This document shows, one piece after another, positions 1 through 8,792 of a stretch of DNA of 64,000 nucleotides (positions are counted from its first letter, which is position 1; each line of letters starts with the position of its first letter). The translations under genes and the position numbers were made by a program. The notes beneath the pieces were generated by a model, which was given only the letters and a program-made list of their open reading frames with translations, had not been told where the DNA came from and searched no databases. Source of the DNA: Staphylococcus capitis subsp. capitis (GTDB lineage: Bacteria > Bacillota > Bacilli > Staphylococcales > Staphylococcaceae); contig NZ_CP145263.1 in the NCBI RefSeq assembly GCF_040739495.1, positions 2,170,001 through 2,234,000 of the forward strand, written 5' to 3'.

Positions 1-71
1 TCAATATTGATAATGGCTTTGGAGGAGGATATAACGCTGGAATGATAGTGAAAATGATAGAAAATAACTAG
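1..71 (+). CDS. larB: LarB, C-terminal end (partial)
   Basis: Only the last 22 codons are present, reading from base 3 to a TAG at 69-71, with residues NIDNGFGGGYNAGMIV. This glycine-rich ending resembles the C-terminus of LarB, the AIR-carboxylase-like enzyme that carboxylates nicotinic acid adenine dinucleotide in synthesis of the nickel-pincer nucleotide cofactor of lactate racemase. larC follows 14 bases later, which supports the call. The rest of the gene lies outside the window. Confidence 0.7.
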   Translation, partial: NIDNGFGGGYNAGMIVKMIENN

Positions 72-85
72 AATGGAGCATCAAT

Positions 86-1273
86 ATGGCAAATGCAATT
101 TACTTAGATTGTCATGCAGGCATAGCCGGTGACATGCTATTGTCAGCTTTAGTCGATTTAGGGGCTGACCCACATAAAATTGAAAGCGAACTTAAAACGT
201 TACCATTAGATAATTTTGAACTTCATTTTCAGAAGAAGGTAAAACAAGGCATACATGCAATGACCTTAAACATTGATTTCGATGAACCACACCATCACCG
301 TCACGCGTCAGATATCTTTAAAATGATTGATGACAGCGCACTTTCAACACGTGTTAAAGCTCGAAGTAAAAGTATATTTGAAGTGATTGGTCACGCAGAA
401 GCTAAAATTCATGGTATGTCATTTGAAAACGTCCACTTTCATGAAGTGGGGGCAATGGACTCTATCATCGATATTATTGGTGGATGTATTGCTTTAGAAT
501 TATTAAATATTGACGAATTATATTGCTCGCCTATTCCTACAGGTAATGGCAAAATCAATATCGCCCATGGTATCTACCCCGTACCAGCACCTGCCACTGC
601 TGAGATACTTAAAGACGTTCCATTAGCTAAATTTGATGTTCAAAGTGAGTTAACGACGCCAACTGGTGCGGCCTTTGCGAAAAGTTTAGTATCATCATTT
701 GGCCCATTCCCATCTGCTACGATGAAAGAAATTGGGTATGGCGCAGGGAGTAAAGACTTTGACTTCCCTAATGTGTTAAGAGTTATTCAATTTGAAACTC
801 AATCAAAAAAGCAAGATGACGTCCAGGTTATCGAATGCCAAATCGATGATATGTCACCTGAATCATTAGGACACTTCATGGATATATCACTCGAACATGG
901 TGCACTAGATATTTACTACACTCCAATATTTATGAAAAAAGGACGTCCAAGTACACAATTAACCTTAATCTGTAAAACTGAGAACGCATCTAAATTTGAA
1001 ACTTTAATCCTACAAGAAACATCTTCTCTCGGAGTTCGCAGTTACGCAGTTCGTAGAAATATACTAGATCGAGAATTTAGAGACATTGATACCGACTACG
1101 GGAATATTTCTGTGAAATTCGCTTTGCAAGAGGGTAAAATTTTAAAAATGAAACCCGAATATGAAGATGTAAAACAAGCTACTAAAAGATTTGAAAGACC
1201 ATTTCATGTCATTCATAATGAAATTATAGAAGCTTTGTATCACACATATCAAATTGGTGAAGAATTAAAATAA
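86..1273 (+). CDS. larC: LarC, nickel insertion protein for the nickel-pincer cofactor
   Basis: This 395-residue protein is LarC, the CTP-dependent nickel chelatase that inserts Ni into pyridinium-3,5-bisthiocarboxylic acid mononucleotide, the cofactor of LarA-type racemases. Seen: the N-terminal DCHAGIAGDM signature (residues 8-17), a histidine-rich stretch HHHRH near residue 70, and FHEVGAMDSIIDIIG near 117-131. In Lactobacillus plantarum the protein needs a programmed frameshift joining LarC1 and LarC2; here one continuous frame covers both parts. TGGAG precedes the ATG. It closely follows larB and is probably in the same operon. No larA or larE is visible in the window, so the racemase that is served cannot be named. 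Confidence 0.9.
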   Translation: MANAIYLDCHAGIAGDMLLSALVDLGADPHKIESELKTLPLDNFELHFQKKVKQGIHAMTLNIDFDEPHHHRHASDIFKMIDDSALSTRVKARSKSIFEVIGHAEAKIHGMSFENVHFHEVGAMDSIIDIIGGCIALELLNIDELYCSPIPTGNGKINIAHGIYPVPAPATAEILKDVPLAKFDVQSELTTPTGAAFAKSLVSSFGPFPSATMKEIGYGAGSKDFDFPNVLRVIQFETQSKKQDDVQVIECQIDDMSPESLGHFMDISLEHGALDIYYTPIFMKKGRPSTQLTLICKTENASKFETLILQETSSLGVRSYAVRRNILDREFRDIDTDYGNISVKFALQEGKILKMKPEYEDVKQATKRFERPFHVIHNEIIEALYHTYQIGEELK

Positions 1274-1293
1274 TTACTTTATAGAGGAGATAA

Positions 1294-1694
1294 GTGATGA
1301 ATAGAGATGATTTAAAATCTACAATTGAAAAGCTTTATAATGATATTTTAATCAATCTTGATGTTAATAAAATTGATACGTACTTTGCCCCTTCTTATGT
1401 TCAAACCACAGAACATCAAACGTCTGATATTAATGAGTTCACAGATCATCTTAAGAAACTGAAAGAAGTTGTGGCTCGTCTTTCTATTGAAGAATTTAAA
1501 ACCATGCTCATAGATGAGTCTCAAAACACGATTTTTTACGCTACGATGTTCATGTAGAAAAGAAAAATGGTGATAAAGGTAAAGTAGAAGTTTATGCAGA
1601 ATTTGTCTTTAATGAAGATGGTAAAGTCATCACGTACAAAGAATTAACATTGCCTTATAATGAAGAACTTAACGGAATTGGCAGTGTGAAATAA
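1294..1694 (+). pseudogene. NTF2/SnoaL-like protein, frameshifted at a T tract
   Basis: The frame from ATG 1294 (AGAGGAG upstream) runs 87 codons and stops at 1557. From 1539 another frame continues with RYDVHVEKKNGDKGKVEVYA and ends at TAA 1692-1694. The two join perfectly if the six-T run at 1532-1537 had seven T, giving a 133-residue protein with the helix-then-beta pattern and size of nuclear transport factor 2-like (SnoaL) proteins. Function is unknown; such proteins often bind small hydrophobic molecules. A one-base loss in a homopolymer may be a real lesion, a phase-variable tract or a sequencing error. It lies 20 bases after larC. Confidence 0.7.
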
Positions 1695-1704
1695 TACTAT
1701 AAGA

Positions 1705-1750
1705 GCCTTTAAATGAATTTAGCAAACATTCATTTAAAGGCTTAGATTTT
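1705..1750. terminator. Bidirectional intrinsic terminator
   Basis: Arms GCCTTTAAATG (1705-1715) and CATTTAAAGGC (1731-1741) form a perfect 11-bp stem followed by TTAGATTTT. It lies between the plus-strand NTF2-like gene and the convergent YwhD gene. Confidence 0.75.
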
Positions 1751-1791
1751 ATTCGGATATATTTATTACAAAATGAATATATTTTTAATAG

Positions 1792-2298
1792 TTATTCAAA
1801 TGCTTGATATAATTCGTCGCTAGAATTATTCCACATGTCTTCGTTATGATCTTTTAAGAATTTTTTTAAGATTTTCTTATTTTCATTACCAATTTGATCG
1901 ATAATAAATTGATGTTTCATAGATTTATCCATCATATTTACATGTTCAGGCATACTCTTATAGCCACGGCGTATACTTCTATTCACTAATAAATAACAAG
2001 CTGTGACACCTGCATAGTACGGTCCTTGTTCACTACGTTCTGTAGTCACCCAACACAACCAATATTCTTTAGCTTCGTCTCCTTCAACTTGCTCTTTTTC
2101 CTTAATCCATTTAACACCTTTTTCAACTTTTGCACGTGCATGCATCCCGCCAATATCAATAAAAGCTTCTTTATTTTCAACATCTATAAAAACAGGTGCA
2201 ATATTATCTAAACTAATTGACCCGATATTCGTTCCTTTATGTCCATCTAGTGGGTCATTTTTTATAATATTAAAATTAAAACCTTTTTTCTCAGCCAA
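1792..2298 (-). CDS. YwhD family protein
   Basis: A 168-residue soluble protein starting GFNFNIIKNDPLDGHKG, matching the YwhD family of Bacillus and Staphylococcus, whose function is not known. The start is a TTG at 2298-2296, with GGGAGG nine bases upstream on the minus strand; this start also gives the family's usual length. There is no signal peptide or membrane segment. Its neighbour upstream is an HD-domain protein with which it is commonly paired in Firmicutes, so the two may be co-transcribed across the roughly 80-base gap. Confidence 0.8.
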   Translation of the reverse strand: MAEKKGFNFNIIKNDPLDGHKGTNIGSISLDNIAPVFIDVENKEAFIDIGGMHARAKVEKGVKWIKEKEQVEGDEAKEYWLCWVTTERSEQGPYYAGVTACYLLVNRSIRRGYKSMPEHVNMMDKSMKHQFIIDQIGNENKKILKKFLKDHNEDMWNNSSDELYQAFE

Positions 2299-2381
2299 GT
2301 TAGATACCTCCCATTCTGAAAATCATTGATTCAATGATGATATTTTCAATCTTATCTAATAGGTACAATGAGTGTAAAGCT

Positions 2382-3680
2382 CTAATTAAGTTCATTCAAT
2401 AAATTAATAATAGCACCTTTAATTTCAAGATTATCTATATTTAGTATCAGTTCCTTAGGATAATATAATTTATGGTCTTCACGATTAATACCAGTAATAC
2501 TATTAATTACCATAGATTGATGACTTATTTCTGTAATAGAACCATTACTTCTTAATAAATGGATCGGTTTACGATTAGATCCAGGGCGATCGTAATCATA
2601 AGGTAAATCTGAGAAAGCTTCACTTACAAAGTAATAGTCAGGGTTGATACCACCTGCTTCAAATAATTCTTGTAATTCTGAAATAGTAATTATTGAACCA
2701 TCAAACGGGATATATTTGAATAAATCTCTATTTATAAAACGACGCGACAAGTCACTGAGTATAGGATCATCTTCATTAATCCATTTTTTCAAGTAATATA
2801 GTACAACCGCTTCATCTAACTCAACATACTGTTCAATTGTCATTGTCCCTTCGAAGAATGGTACAAAGTCATGGGGATACATTCTAAATTCATAGCCTTC
2901 ACTATAAAGTTGCTTCGCACGTTGTAAACAATTATTTAGTAACACTTCTCCCCCACGACTTACAGGGTGAAAATAGATTTGCCAATACATTTGGTAACGA
3001 CTCATAATAAAATTCTCAACCGCGTGCATACCGCTCTCTTTAATCAATACTTCATCTTTTGAAGGACGCATTAATCTTAAAATACGTTCCATATCAAACG
3101 AACCATAAGTCACACCTGTGAAATACGCATCACGTTGCAAGTAGTCCATACGATCAGCATCAATTTGAGAAGATATCATTGATATAATTAGTTTATTATC
3201 ATGTGTTTTATTAATAACATCTGCAACTTCTTGTGGGAATGTTTCAGAAACGCGACTAAGCACTTCATTTACTTCCGTGTCTTCAGTGATTATAGCTTGA
3301 GTAAATGCTTCATGATCAGTATTAAATATCTTTTCAAAACTATGAGAGAAAGGGCCATGGCCTAAATCATGTAGCAACGCTGCGCACAGTGCAAGTGGAC
3401 GGTCTGTATTATCCCAGGCCTCTCTACCTATAAAAGACTCGTCAATCATTCGACGAACGATTTCATATACACCTAATGAATGCCCAAAGCGACTATGTTC
3501 TGCAGTATGAAACGATAAATATAAGGTACCAAGTTGTTTGATACGTCTTAAACGTTGAAATTCTTTAGTTTTAATTAAATCCCAAATCAACTGATCTTTA
3601 ACATGTATGTATCGATGAATAGGATCTTTAAATACCTTTTCTTCAGTTAGTTTACTTGTTGCATATGATGATAGTGCCAT
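2382..3680 (-). CDS. HD-domain phosphohydrolase (YwfO type)
   Basis: This 432-residue protein carries an HD metal-dependent phosphohydrolase domain. Seen: HSRFGHSLGVYEIVRRM, the metal-binding HDLGHGPFSHSFE and DRMDYLQRD, all in the order seen in dNTPase/YwfO-like HD proteins. Likely activity is on nucleotides, but the substrate is inferred only. An upstream ATG at 3716 would add 12 residues; I choose ATG 3680 because AAGGAGGGG lies just before it on the minus strand and the protein then begins MALSSYATSKLTEEKVFKD, as in relatives. Confidence 0.85.
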   Translation of the reverse strand: MALSSYATSKLTEEKVFKDPIHRYIHVKDQLIWDLIKTKEFQRLRRIKQLGTLYLSFHTAEHSRFGHSLGVYEIVRRMIDESFIGREAWDNTDRPLALCAALLHDLGHGPFSHSFEKIFNTDHEAFTQAIITEDTEVNEVLSRVSETFPQEVADVINKTHDNKLIISMISSQIDADRMDYLQRDAYFTGVTYGSFDMERILRLMRPSKDEVLIKESGMHAVENFIMSRYQMYWQIYFHPVSRGGEVLLNNCLQRAKQLYSEGYEFRMYPHDFVPFFEGTMTIEQYVELDEAVVLYYLKKWINEDDPILSDLSRRFINRDLFKYIPFDGSIITISELQELFEAGGINPDYYFVSEAFSDLPYDYDRPGSNRKPIHLLRSNGSITEISHQSMVINSITGINREDHKLYYPKELILNIDNLEIKGAIINLLNELN

Positions 3681-3797
3681 ACTTCCCCTCCTTAGGAACA
3701 CTAGAATGACGTTCATAGTGCTTTTTTGTTTGAGTATTACCCCGGAAATAATTTAACTCCATTAATAAACTAGTTTTGATGCATAGCGTTTATGATA

Positions 3798-4274
3798 TTA
3801 AAAGGTCTTTTTCATTAGAGCTAAGTCCATCGTCTCTCCATACATTTCAGGTTGATAAGAACGAACGATTTCAAAGCCATTTTCCTTATAATAATCAATA
3901 CCATGGTTATTCTTATTGTCTACTTCTAAATAAACGGTATCATATCTATCTTTAAATTGATTTAAACCTTCTTTAAGTAAACTTGTACCATAACCTTTAT
4001 GTTGAGATTGTGGTCTCACATAATGTGCAGCGAGATATAATTCCTCGCCATAAATGAAATTTGCAAAACCTATAATCTCATCATCTTCTTCCGCCACTAA
4101 AAAGAGTTGTTCTTTTAATCTCTTCTTCAAATGAGTTTCATTATATGAAGCAGCCAACAATTCATTGACTGTAGAAGCTGCATACATATTTAAATATGTA
4201 TTATACCAAGCTTTAGTAGCAACATCTCTAATAGCTACTACATCATTCTCAGTTGCTTGTCTTACTCTATACAT
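3798..4274 (-). CDS. GNAT family N-acetyltransferase
   Basis: A 158-residue GNAT protein. The acetyl-CoA binding motif A is visible as VRPQSQHKGYGTSLLKEG (about residues 87-104), followed by YLEVDNKNNHGIDYYKENGF, the usual motif B region with the conserved tyrosine. GGGGAG precedes the ATG. The acceptor substrate is unknown; the acidic N-terminal half and lack of ribosomal-protein features argue against RimI-type activity. It stands alone between the HD-domain gene and a flavodoxin-like gene, all on the same strand. Confidence 0.85.
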   Translation of the reverse strand: MYRVRQATENDVVAIRDVATKAWYNTYLNMYAASTVNELLAASYNETHLKKRLKEQLFLVAEEDDEIIGFANFIYGEELYLAAHYVRPQSQHKGYGTSLLKEGLNQFKDRYDTVYLEVDNKNNHGIDYYKENGFEIVRSYQPEMYGETMDLALMKKTF

Positions 4275-4460
4275 GTTACTTTCTCCCCTAACTATTACAA
4301 GCTATTAATAAAGGCATTATATCACATTTATGTTAACTTAATTCAATTTAAAGATTTAAAAACCCTATATAAAAATTATTTTGAAACTATTAAAATCCAA
4401 ACTGGAAAATTAATAAAATTTCGATAAATAGAATTAAACGAAACTACTAACTCACAAAAA

Positions 4461-4511
4461 ATAAAAAACAACGAAAGATAACATTAAAATTTAAAATGTT
4501 TCTTCCGTTGT
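4461..4511 (-). terminator. Intrinsic terminator of the flavodoxin-like gene
   Basis: On the minus strand an imperfect stem of about 17 bp (arms 4495-4511 and 4468-4485, ACAACGGAAGAAACATT with its partner) is followed by a T run at 4467-4461. It lies 13 bases after the stop of the gene at 4524-5063. Confidence 0.75.
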
Positions 4512-4523
4512 ATTGTCATAATC

Positions 4524-5063
4524 TTATTTACCTAGTTCTTCGTTCCATTCTCGTGCACGATCTAAAGCATATATATCTTTTTTAATATCTCCAGGCTTTT
4601 CAGCAGTTCCAATAATATAACCTTTCAACTCTCCGCCCAAAAACTCTACACTATATTTCATCTGAGTTATACATGGTTTAGCTTTGACTTTAGGACAATC
4701 GCCACCTACTAAAATTAATCGAAAATCCTTTTTAGCCATCTTAGATTTGAAATCATGATAATCTTTGTCTTCCATAGTCTCAGACCAATGATCTATAAAT
4801 GCCTTTAAAGAAGCCGAAATACTATACCAATATACTGGCGACGCAAATATAACTGTATCACTCTCTAATACTAAATCAATAAGTTGTTTATACTCGTCTC
4901 CATACGATTCAATATAGTAATCTTCATGTCTCACATCACGAACAGGATTAAATTGATATTGAGTGACATCCACCCAAGTGTAATCTAAACCGTCTAAAGC
5001 ATATCGGGTTAATTCTGCCGTATTCCCTTCAGGACGGCTCCCACCAAACAACACCGTAATCAT
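4524..5063 (-). CDS. NAD(P)H-dependent FMN-binding oxidoreductase (flavodoxin fold)
   Basis: A 179-residue flavodoxin-fold protein. Seen: FMN phosphate-loop region FGGSRPEGNTAELTRYAL (residues 6-23) and the isoalloxazine loop ASPVYWYSISASLKAFIDHW near 75-94, typical of NADPH-dependent FMN reductases and multimeric flavodoxin WrbA-like proteins. The cellular substrate (iron, quinone or nitro compound) cannot be told from the sequence. GGAGG lies upstream of the ATG. It ends at its own terminator and is probably monocistronic. Confidence 0.8.
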   Translation of the reverse strand: MITVLFGGSRPEGNTAELTRYALDGLDYTWVDVTQYQFNPVRDVRHEDYYIESYGDEYKQLIDLVLESDTVIFASPVYWYSISASLKAFIDHWSETMEDKDYHDFKSKMAKKDFRLILVGGDCPKVKAKPCITQMKYSVEFLGGELKGYIIGTAEKPGDIKKDIYALDRAREWNEELGK

Positions 5064-5173
5064 TATTCATTTCCTCCAACTTTATACTGTGCATTTTTAT
5101 GTATAGATATTATTTAACATACCCAAAATTTCTCAAATTATTTTGTCTAAACTTTAAAATTTACAACTACATT

Positions 5174-5210
5174 AAAAAAGCGATACTCAACGTCATATGT
5201 TGGTATCGCT
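5174..5210 (-). terminator. Intrinsic terminator of the aldo/keto reductase gene
   Basis: Minus-strand stem with outer arms AGCGATAC/GTATCGCT (5203-5210 and 5179-5186), then TTTTTT. It starts 18 bases after the reductase stop codon. Confidence 0.85.
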
Positions 5211-5227
5211 CTTAAATTTCCCAATTA

Positions 5228-6166
5228 TTAATTTTCAATCGGGAATAATTGATCAATTTTATCAATTTCATCTTGAGTTAATTCAATATTTGCAGCATCA
5301 ATATTTTCTACAACTTGTTCAGCGCGTTTAGCACCTGGAATTACAACGTCTAATGATGGACGTGTTAAGTAGAATGCTAGTACGACATTCGCAATTGATG
5401 TGTTGTGCGCTTCAGCTATATCCGTTAATTCCTTAACACGGCGTACATTATCATTGAACACTTCAGGTTGGAAATCACGACGTGTTGCACGATGATCGTC
5501 AAATGTTTGGTCTTCATCATATTTACCTGCTAATATTCCAGAAGCTAATGGGAAGTATGGTACAAATGTAATATTATTTTCCGCTGCATATGCCATTACT
5601 TCTTCATTTTCACGATGTAATAAATTATATTCTAATTGTACGACATCGACATATCCATCTTTATTTGCTTCTTTCAATTGTTCTAATGAGAAGTTAGACA
5701 CACCTATTGCTTTTATTTTACCTTCATCTTTTAATTCTTTTAACGCTGCAACAGCTTTATCTTTTGGCGTCTCTTCATCAGGAAAATGAATATAATATAA
5801 ATCAATATAATCTACTTGGAGACGTTTTAAACTATTCTCAACTTGTTGCTTTAGATATTCTGGGTCATTATTTTGTACCACTTCATCATTATCTTTAATG
5901 ACATGTGACCCTTTAGTTGCGATTTGTACTTGTTCACGTGGATATTCTTGTACAACTTGTCCAACGAGTTCTTCAGAACGTTCAGGTCCATAAATATAAG
6001 CTGTATCTAACAAAGTGATACCATTATCAATTGCTTTACGTACAACGTCTTTACCTTGTTCTTCATCCAAATTCGGATATAAATTATGTCCACCTACTGC
6101 ATTTGTTCCAAGTGCAATTGGGAAGACTTTAACATCTGATTTACCTAATTGTACTTTATTAGCCAT
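5228..6166 (-). CDS. Aldo/keto reductase
   Basis: A 312-residue NADPH-dependent aldo/keto reductase. Seen in order: [21 protein letters not shown] (catalytic Asp and Tyr), IATKGSH (Lys), [10 protein letters not shown] (His), [10 protein letters not shown], and the C-terminal cofactor segment [11 protein letters not shown]. Substrate is not predictable. An ATG at 6184 would add six residues (MKEMTS); ATG 6166 is preferred because AAGGAGATGACTTCA immediately precedes it. It is divergently oriented from hypR, and its promoter shares the 190-base region holding the HypR-type operator, so it could be co-regulated by HypR; this is inference. Confidence 0.85.
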   Translation of the reverse strand: MANKVQLGKSDVKVFPIALGTNAVGGHNLYPNLDEEQGKDVVRKAIDNGITLLDTAYIYGPERSEELVGQVVQEYPREQVQIATKGSHVIKDNDEVVQNNDPEYLKQQVENSLKRLQVDYIDLYYIHFPDEETPKDKAVAALKELKDEGKIKAIGVSNFSLEQLKEANKDGYVDVVQLEYNLLHRENEEVMAYAAENNITFVPYFPLASGILAGKYDEDQTFDDHRATRRDFQPEVFNDNVRRVKELTDIAEAHNTSIANVVLAFYLTRPSLDVVIPGAKRAEQVVENIDAANIELTQDEIDKIDQLFPIEN

Positions 6167-6291
6167 TGAAGTCATCTCCTTCATTACTATTACTGTTTTT
6201 TTATTTCATTTTCAAAAATGAACTTACAAATTATATTTACCCTACTTATAGTATATAAAATCACGAAAAATTTGTGACGAAGTCATAAAGA

Positions 6292-6343
6292 TTGACTATT
6301 GATACTTATTGCAGTTAAATGTAACTAAATAAGTTACATTTAA
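6292..6343 (+). promoter_or_regulatory. hypR promoter with HypR-type operator
   Basis: A -35 TTGACT (6292-6297) is 17 bases from a -10-like TTAAAT (6315-6320). Overlapping the -10 is a perfect 12-bp inverted repeat, TTAAATGTAACT (6315-6326) and AGTTACATTTAA (6332-6343), separated by AAATA. HypR of S. aureus, an Rrf2-family repressor that senses hypochlorite, is known to bind a long palindrome upstream of hypR-merA. The position here, covering the start of transcription and ending 11 bases before the ATG, fits autorepression. Confidence 0.7.
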
Positions 6344-6354
6344 GGTGGGTAGAT

Positions 6355-6785
6355 ATGAATTTAGAATTCAACATTGCGGTACATGTGTTAAGCTTTCTTA
6401 CTAAGCACAAAAACGAAAAATTTAATAGTAAGGAATTGGCGGAATTAACTTGTCTTAATCCCGTGCAGTTAAGACGTGTCGTCGCTAACTTAAGCGACCA
6501 GCAACTTATCACTACAGTACGTGGTAAAGATGGCGGATACAAAGCTAATCAATATACATCTACAGTGAATTTAGCTGAGTTATATCAACAATTCGTTCTC
6601 GCTAGAGATAATAATCAACGCGTTTACACTGGAGACCGCAACAGTCACTGTGACATTTCTAAACATATTGCACAGATAATGATCGATATCGTGATGAAGA
6701 AATTCAACTCATTTTAAATTTCTATCGTAACAAAACAATTCAAGATGTCTTAAACGACATTTTGCAGGAGGTAAACCAAATATGA
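6355..6785 (+). pseudogene. hypR: HypR, Rrf2-family redox repressor, frameshifted near the 3' end
   Basis: The frame from ATG 6355 has an Rrf2 winged-helix domain (ELAELTCLNPVQLRRVVANL, then GGY of the wing). Cys33 and Cys99 fall exactly where S. aureus HypR has its redox pair, which forms an intersubunit disulfide on hypochlorite stress. This frame stops at 6717 after 120 residues with a non-homologous tail. From about 6684 another frame gives RYRDEEIQLILNFYRNKTIQ and ends at TGA 6783-6785, the expected HypR C-terminus of about 143 residues. One missing base around 6676-6683 explains this. The restored stop overlaps the merA ATG (ATGA), indicating translational coupling. Confidence 0.8.
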
Positions 6786-8112
6786 CATCTTATGACCTTA
6801 TCATCATTGGATTTGGTAAAGCAGGTAAAACTTTAGCATCTTTCGCAGCCGGACAAGGACAGCACGTCGCACTTATAGAACAATCATCTAAAATGTATGG
6901 CGGTACATGTATAAATATTGGATGTATTCCTTCTAAAACATTAGTGCATGACGGTATCGGAGGAGCATCTTTCGATGAAGCATTTTCAAGTAAAATGAAG
7001 TAGTGAATGCATTAAATAAAAAGAATTATAACAATTTAGCATCAAAAGACAATATAGATATATTAGATTATAAAGCGTCTTTTGTTTCTAATAATGAAAT
7101 TGCGTTATTGGATCATGCAGGTAATGTAAAAGATAAAATCACAGGGAACAAAATCGTCATTAATACTGGAGCTCAAGCAAATATACCAAAAATTGAGGGT
7201 ATAAAAACTACTAAAAATATATATGATTCAACTGGATTATTAAATATTAATTTCCAACCTAAAGACTTAGTCATTGTGGGTGGTGGATATATTGCACTCG
7301 AATTTGCTTCAATGTTTAGTAATTTAGGAACACAAGTGACTATATTAGAACATGGTGATGTGATAATGCCTCGTGAGGACCGAGAGGTGGCTGACCTAGC
7401 ACTTCAAGATTTGCAAGACAAAGGGATTTCAGTTCATACAAACGTTGAAACAACTGCATTTTCTAATGAAGGCGACTCAACAATCGTTCATACCAATCAT
7501 GGTAAATTTAAAGCTGATGCAGTGTTACTAGCAACTGGACGTAAACCTAACACCGATGGATTAGGTCTAGAGAATACTGACGTAAAAATGGGTCAACGTG
7601 GTGAAGTACAGGTAAATTCCCAACTTCAAACTTCAGTTAAACATATCTATGCAGCTGGGGATGTTAAAGGTGGCTTACAATTCACTTACATTTCTCTTGA
7701 TGACTTTAGAATTCTTCGTTCCCAACTCTTTGGAGATGGATCGCGAACAACTGAGAATAGAGGCAACATTCCTTATACAGTATTTATCGATCCACCTCTA
7801 TCAAGAGTTGGTCTCACTGCTGCTGAAGCAGAAGCACAAGGTTTTAATTTCCTGGAAAATAAAATCTACGTAAATACAATACCTCGACATAAAATTAATA
7901 ACGATTCAAGAGGTATTTTCAAAGTTGTACTAAATAAAGACAATGGCGAAATATTAGGTGCAAGTTTATATGGAAAAGAATCAGAAGAATTGATTAATTT
8001 CATCAAATTAGCGATAGATCAGCTCATCCCATACACAGTACTAAGTGAAAATATCTATACACACCCAACTATGGCCGAATCATTCAACGATTTGTTTTTA
8101 GAACCACTTTGA
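6782..8112 (+). pseudogene. merA: MerA-type flavin disulfide reductase (hypothiocyanite/hypochlorite stress), frameshifted
   Basis: The first frame (6782-7003) holds the FAD motif IIIGFGKAGKTLASFAAG and the redox pair GGTCINIGCIPSKTL with Cys43 and Cys48, as in staphylococcal MerA. It breaks at an A tract (6992-6995). A second frame from about 6997 to TGA 8112 contains the NAD(P)H motif VIVGGGYIALEFASMF, the second FAD motif YAAGDVKGGLQ and the C-terminal interface HPTMAESFNDLF. One extra A would join them as SKNEVVNAL, giving about 443 residues, the family length. MerA in S. aureus is the HypR-controlled reductase that detoxifies hypothiocyanous acid. As read, the protein cannot be made in one piece. 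Confidence 0.85.
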
Positions 8113-8249
8113 TTTTAATCATTAGTGGTTCTTATACAGTAGATCCCTATCTACTGTGTTCCTACTAACACTTTGATTTTTAATCATTAGTGGTTCTTAT
8201 GCAGTAGATCCTTATCTACTGTATGAGAACTCTCACTTTGAATTTTATC
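8105..8249. repeat. 64-bp tandem repeat, two copies plus a partial third
   Basis: CACTTTGATTTT begins at 8105, 8169 and (as CACTTTGAATTTT) 8234, spacing 64 and 65 bases. The first two units agree at nearly all positions over 54 bases and each holds a hairpin, CAGTAGAT with ATCTACTG around a four-base loop. The first unit overlaps the last codons and stop of merA. The array ends at the shared terminator. Confidence 0.9.
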
Positions 8250-8285
8250 AAAAAAGGAACTGCGCTACGTCAGTTCCTTTTTTTT
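8250..8285. terminator. Bidirectional terminator between merA and the DUF1450 gene
   Basis: Stem GGAACTG/CAGTTCC (8256-8262, 8271-8277) is flanked by six A and eight T, so it can stop transcripts arriving from either convergent gene. Confidence 0.9.
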
Positions 8286-8294
8286 AGTATTTAT

Positions 8295-8663
<369 letters not shown>

Positions 8664-8760
8664 TCAGCTCATATCATAATCATTTCTCTATATAACTCTA
8701 ATTATTTTACTCTTTTTGCTATAAATTTCAAGTTGATTTAATCGATAATATACACCATAT

Positions 8761-8791
8761 AAAAAAACAACCTTTAATAAAGGCTGTTTTT
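8761..8791 (-). terminator. Terminator of the mevalonate operon
   Basis: On the minus strand an imperfect stem AACAGCCTTTATTAAAGGTTGTT (8766-8788) is followed by a seven-T run, directly after the mvaK2 stop. Confidence 0.75.
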
Positions 8792-8792
8792 A

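Noticed and set aside
8105-8249. Repeats that could be taken for a CRISPR array
   Set aside because: Only two full units of 64 bp directly adjoining, no spacers and no cas genes; it is a tandem duplication.
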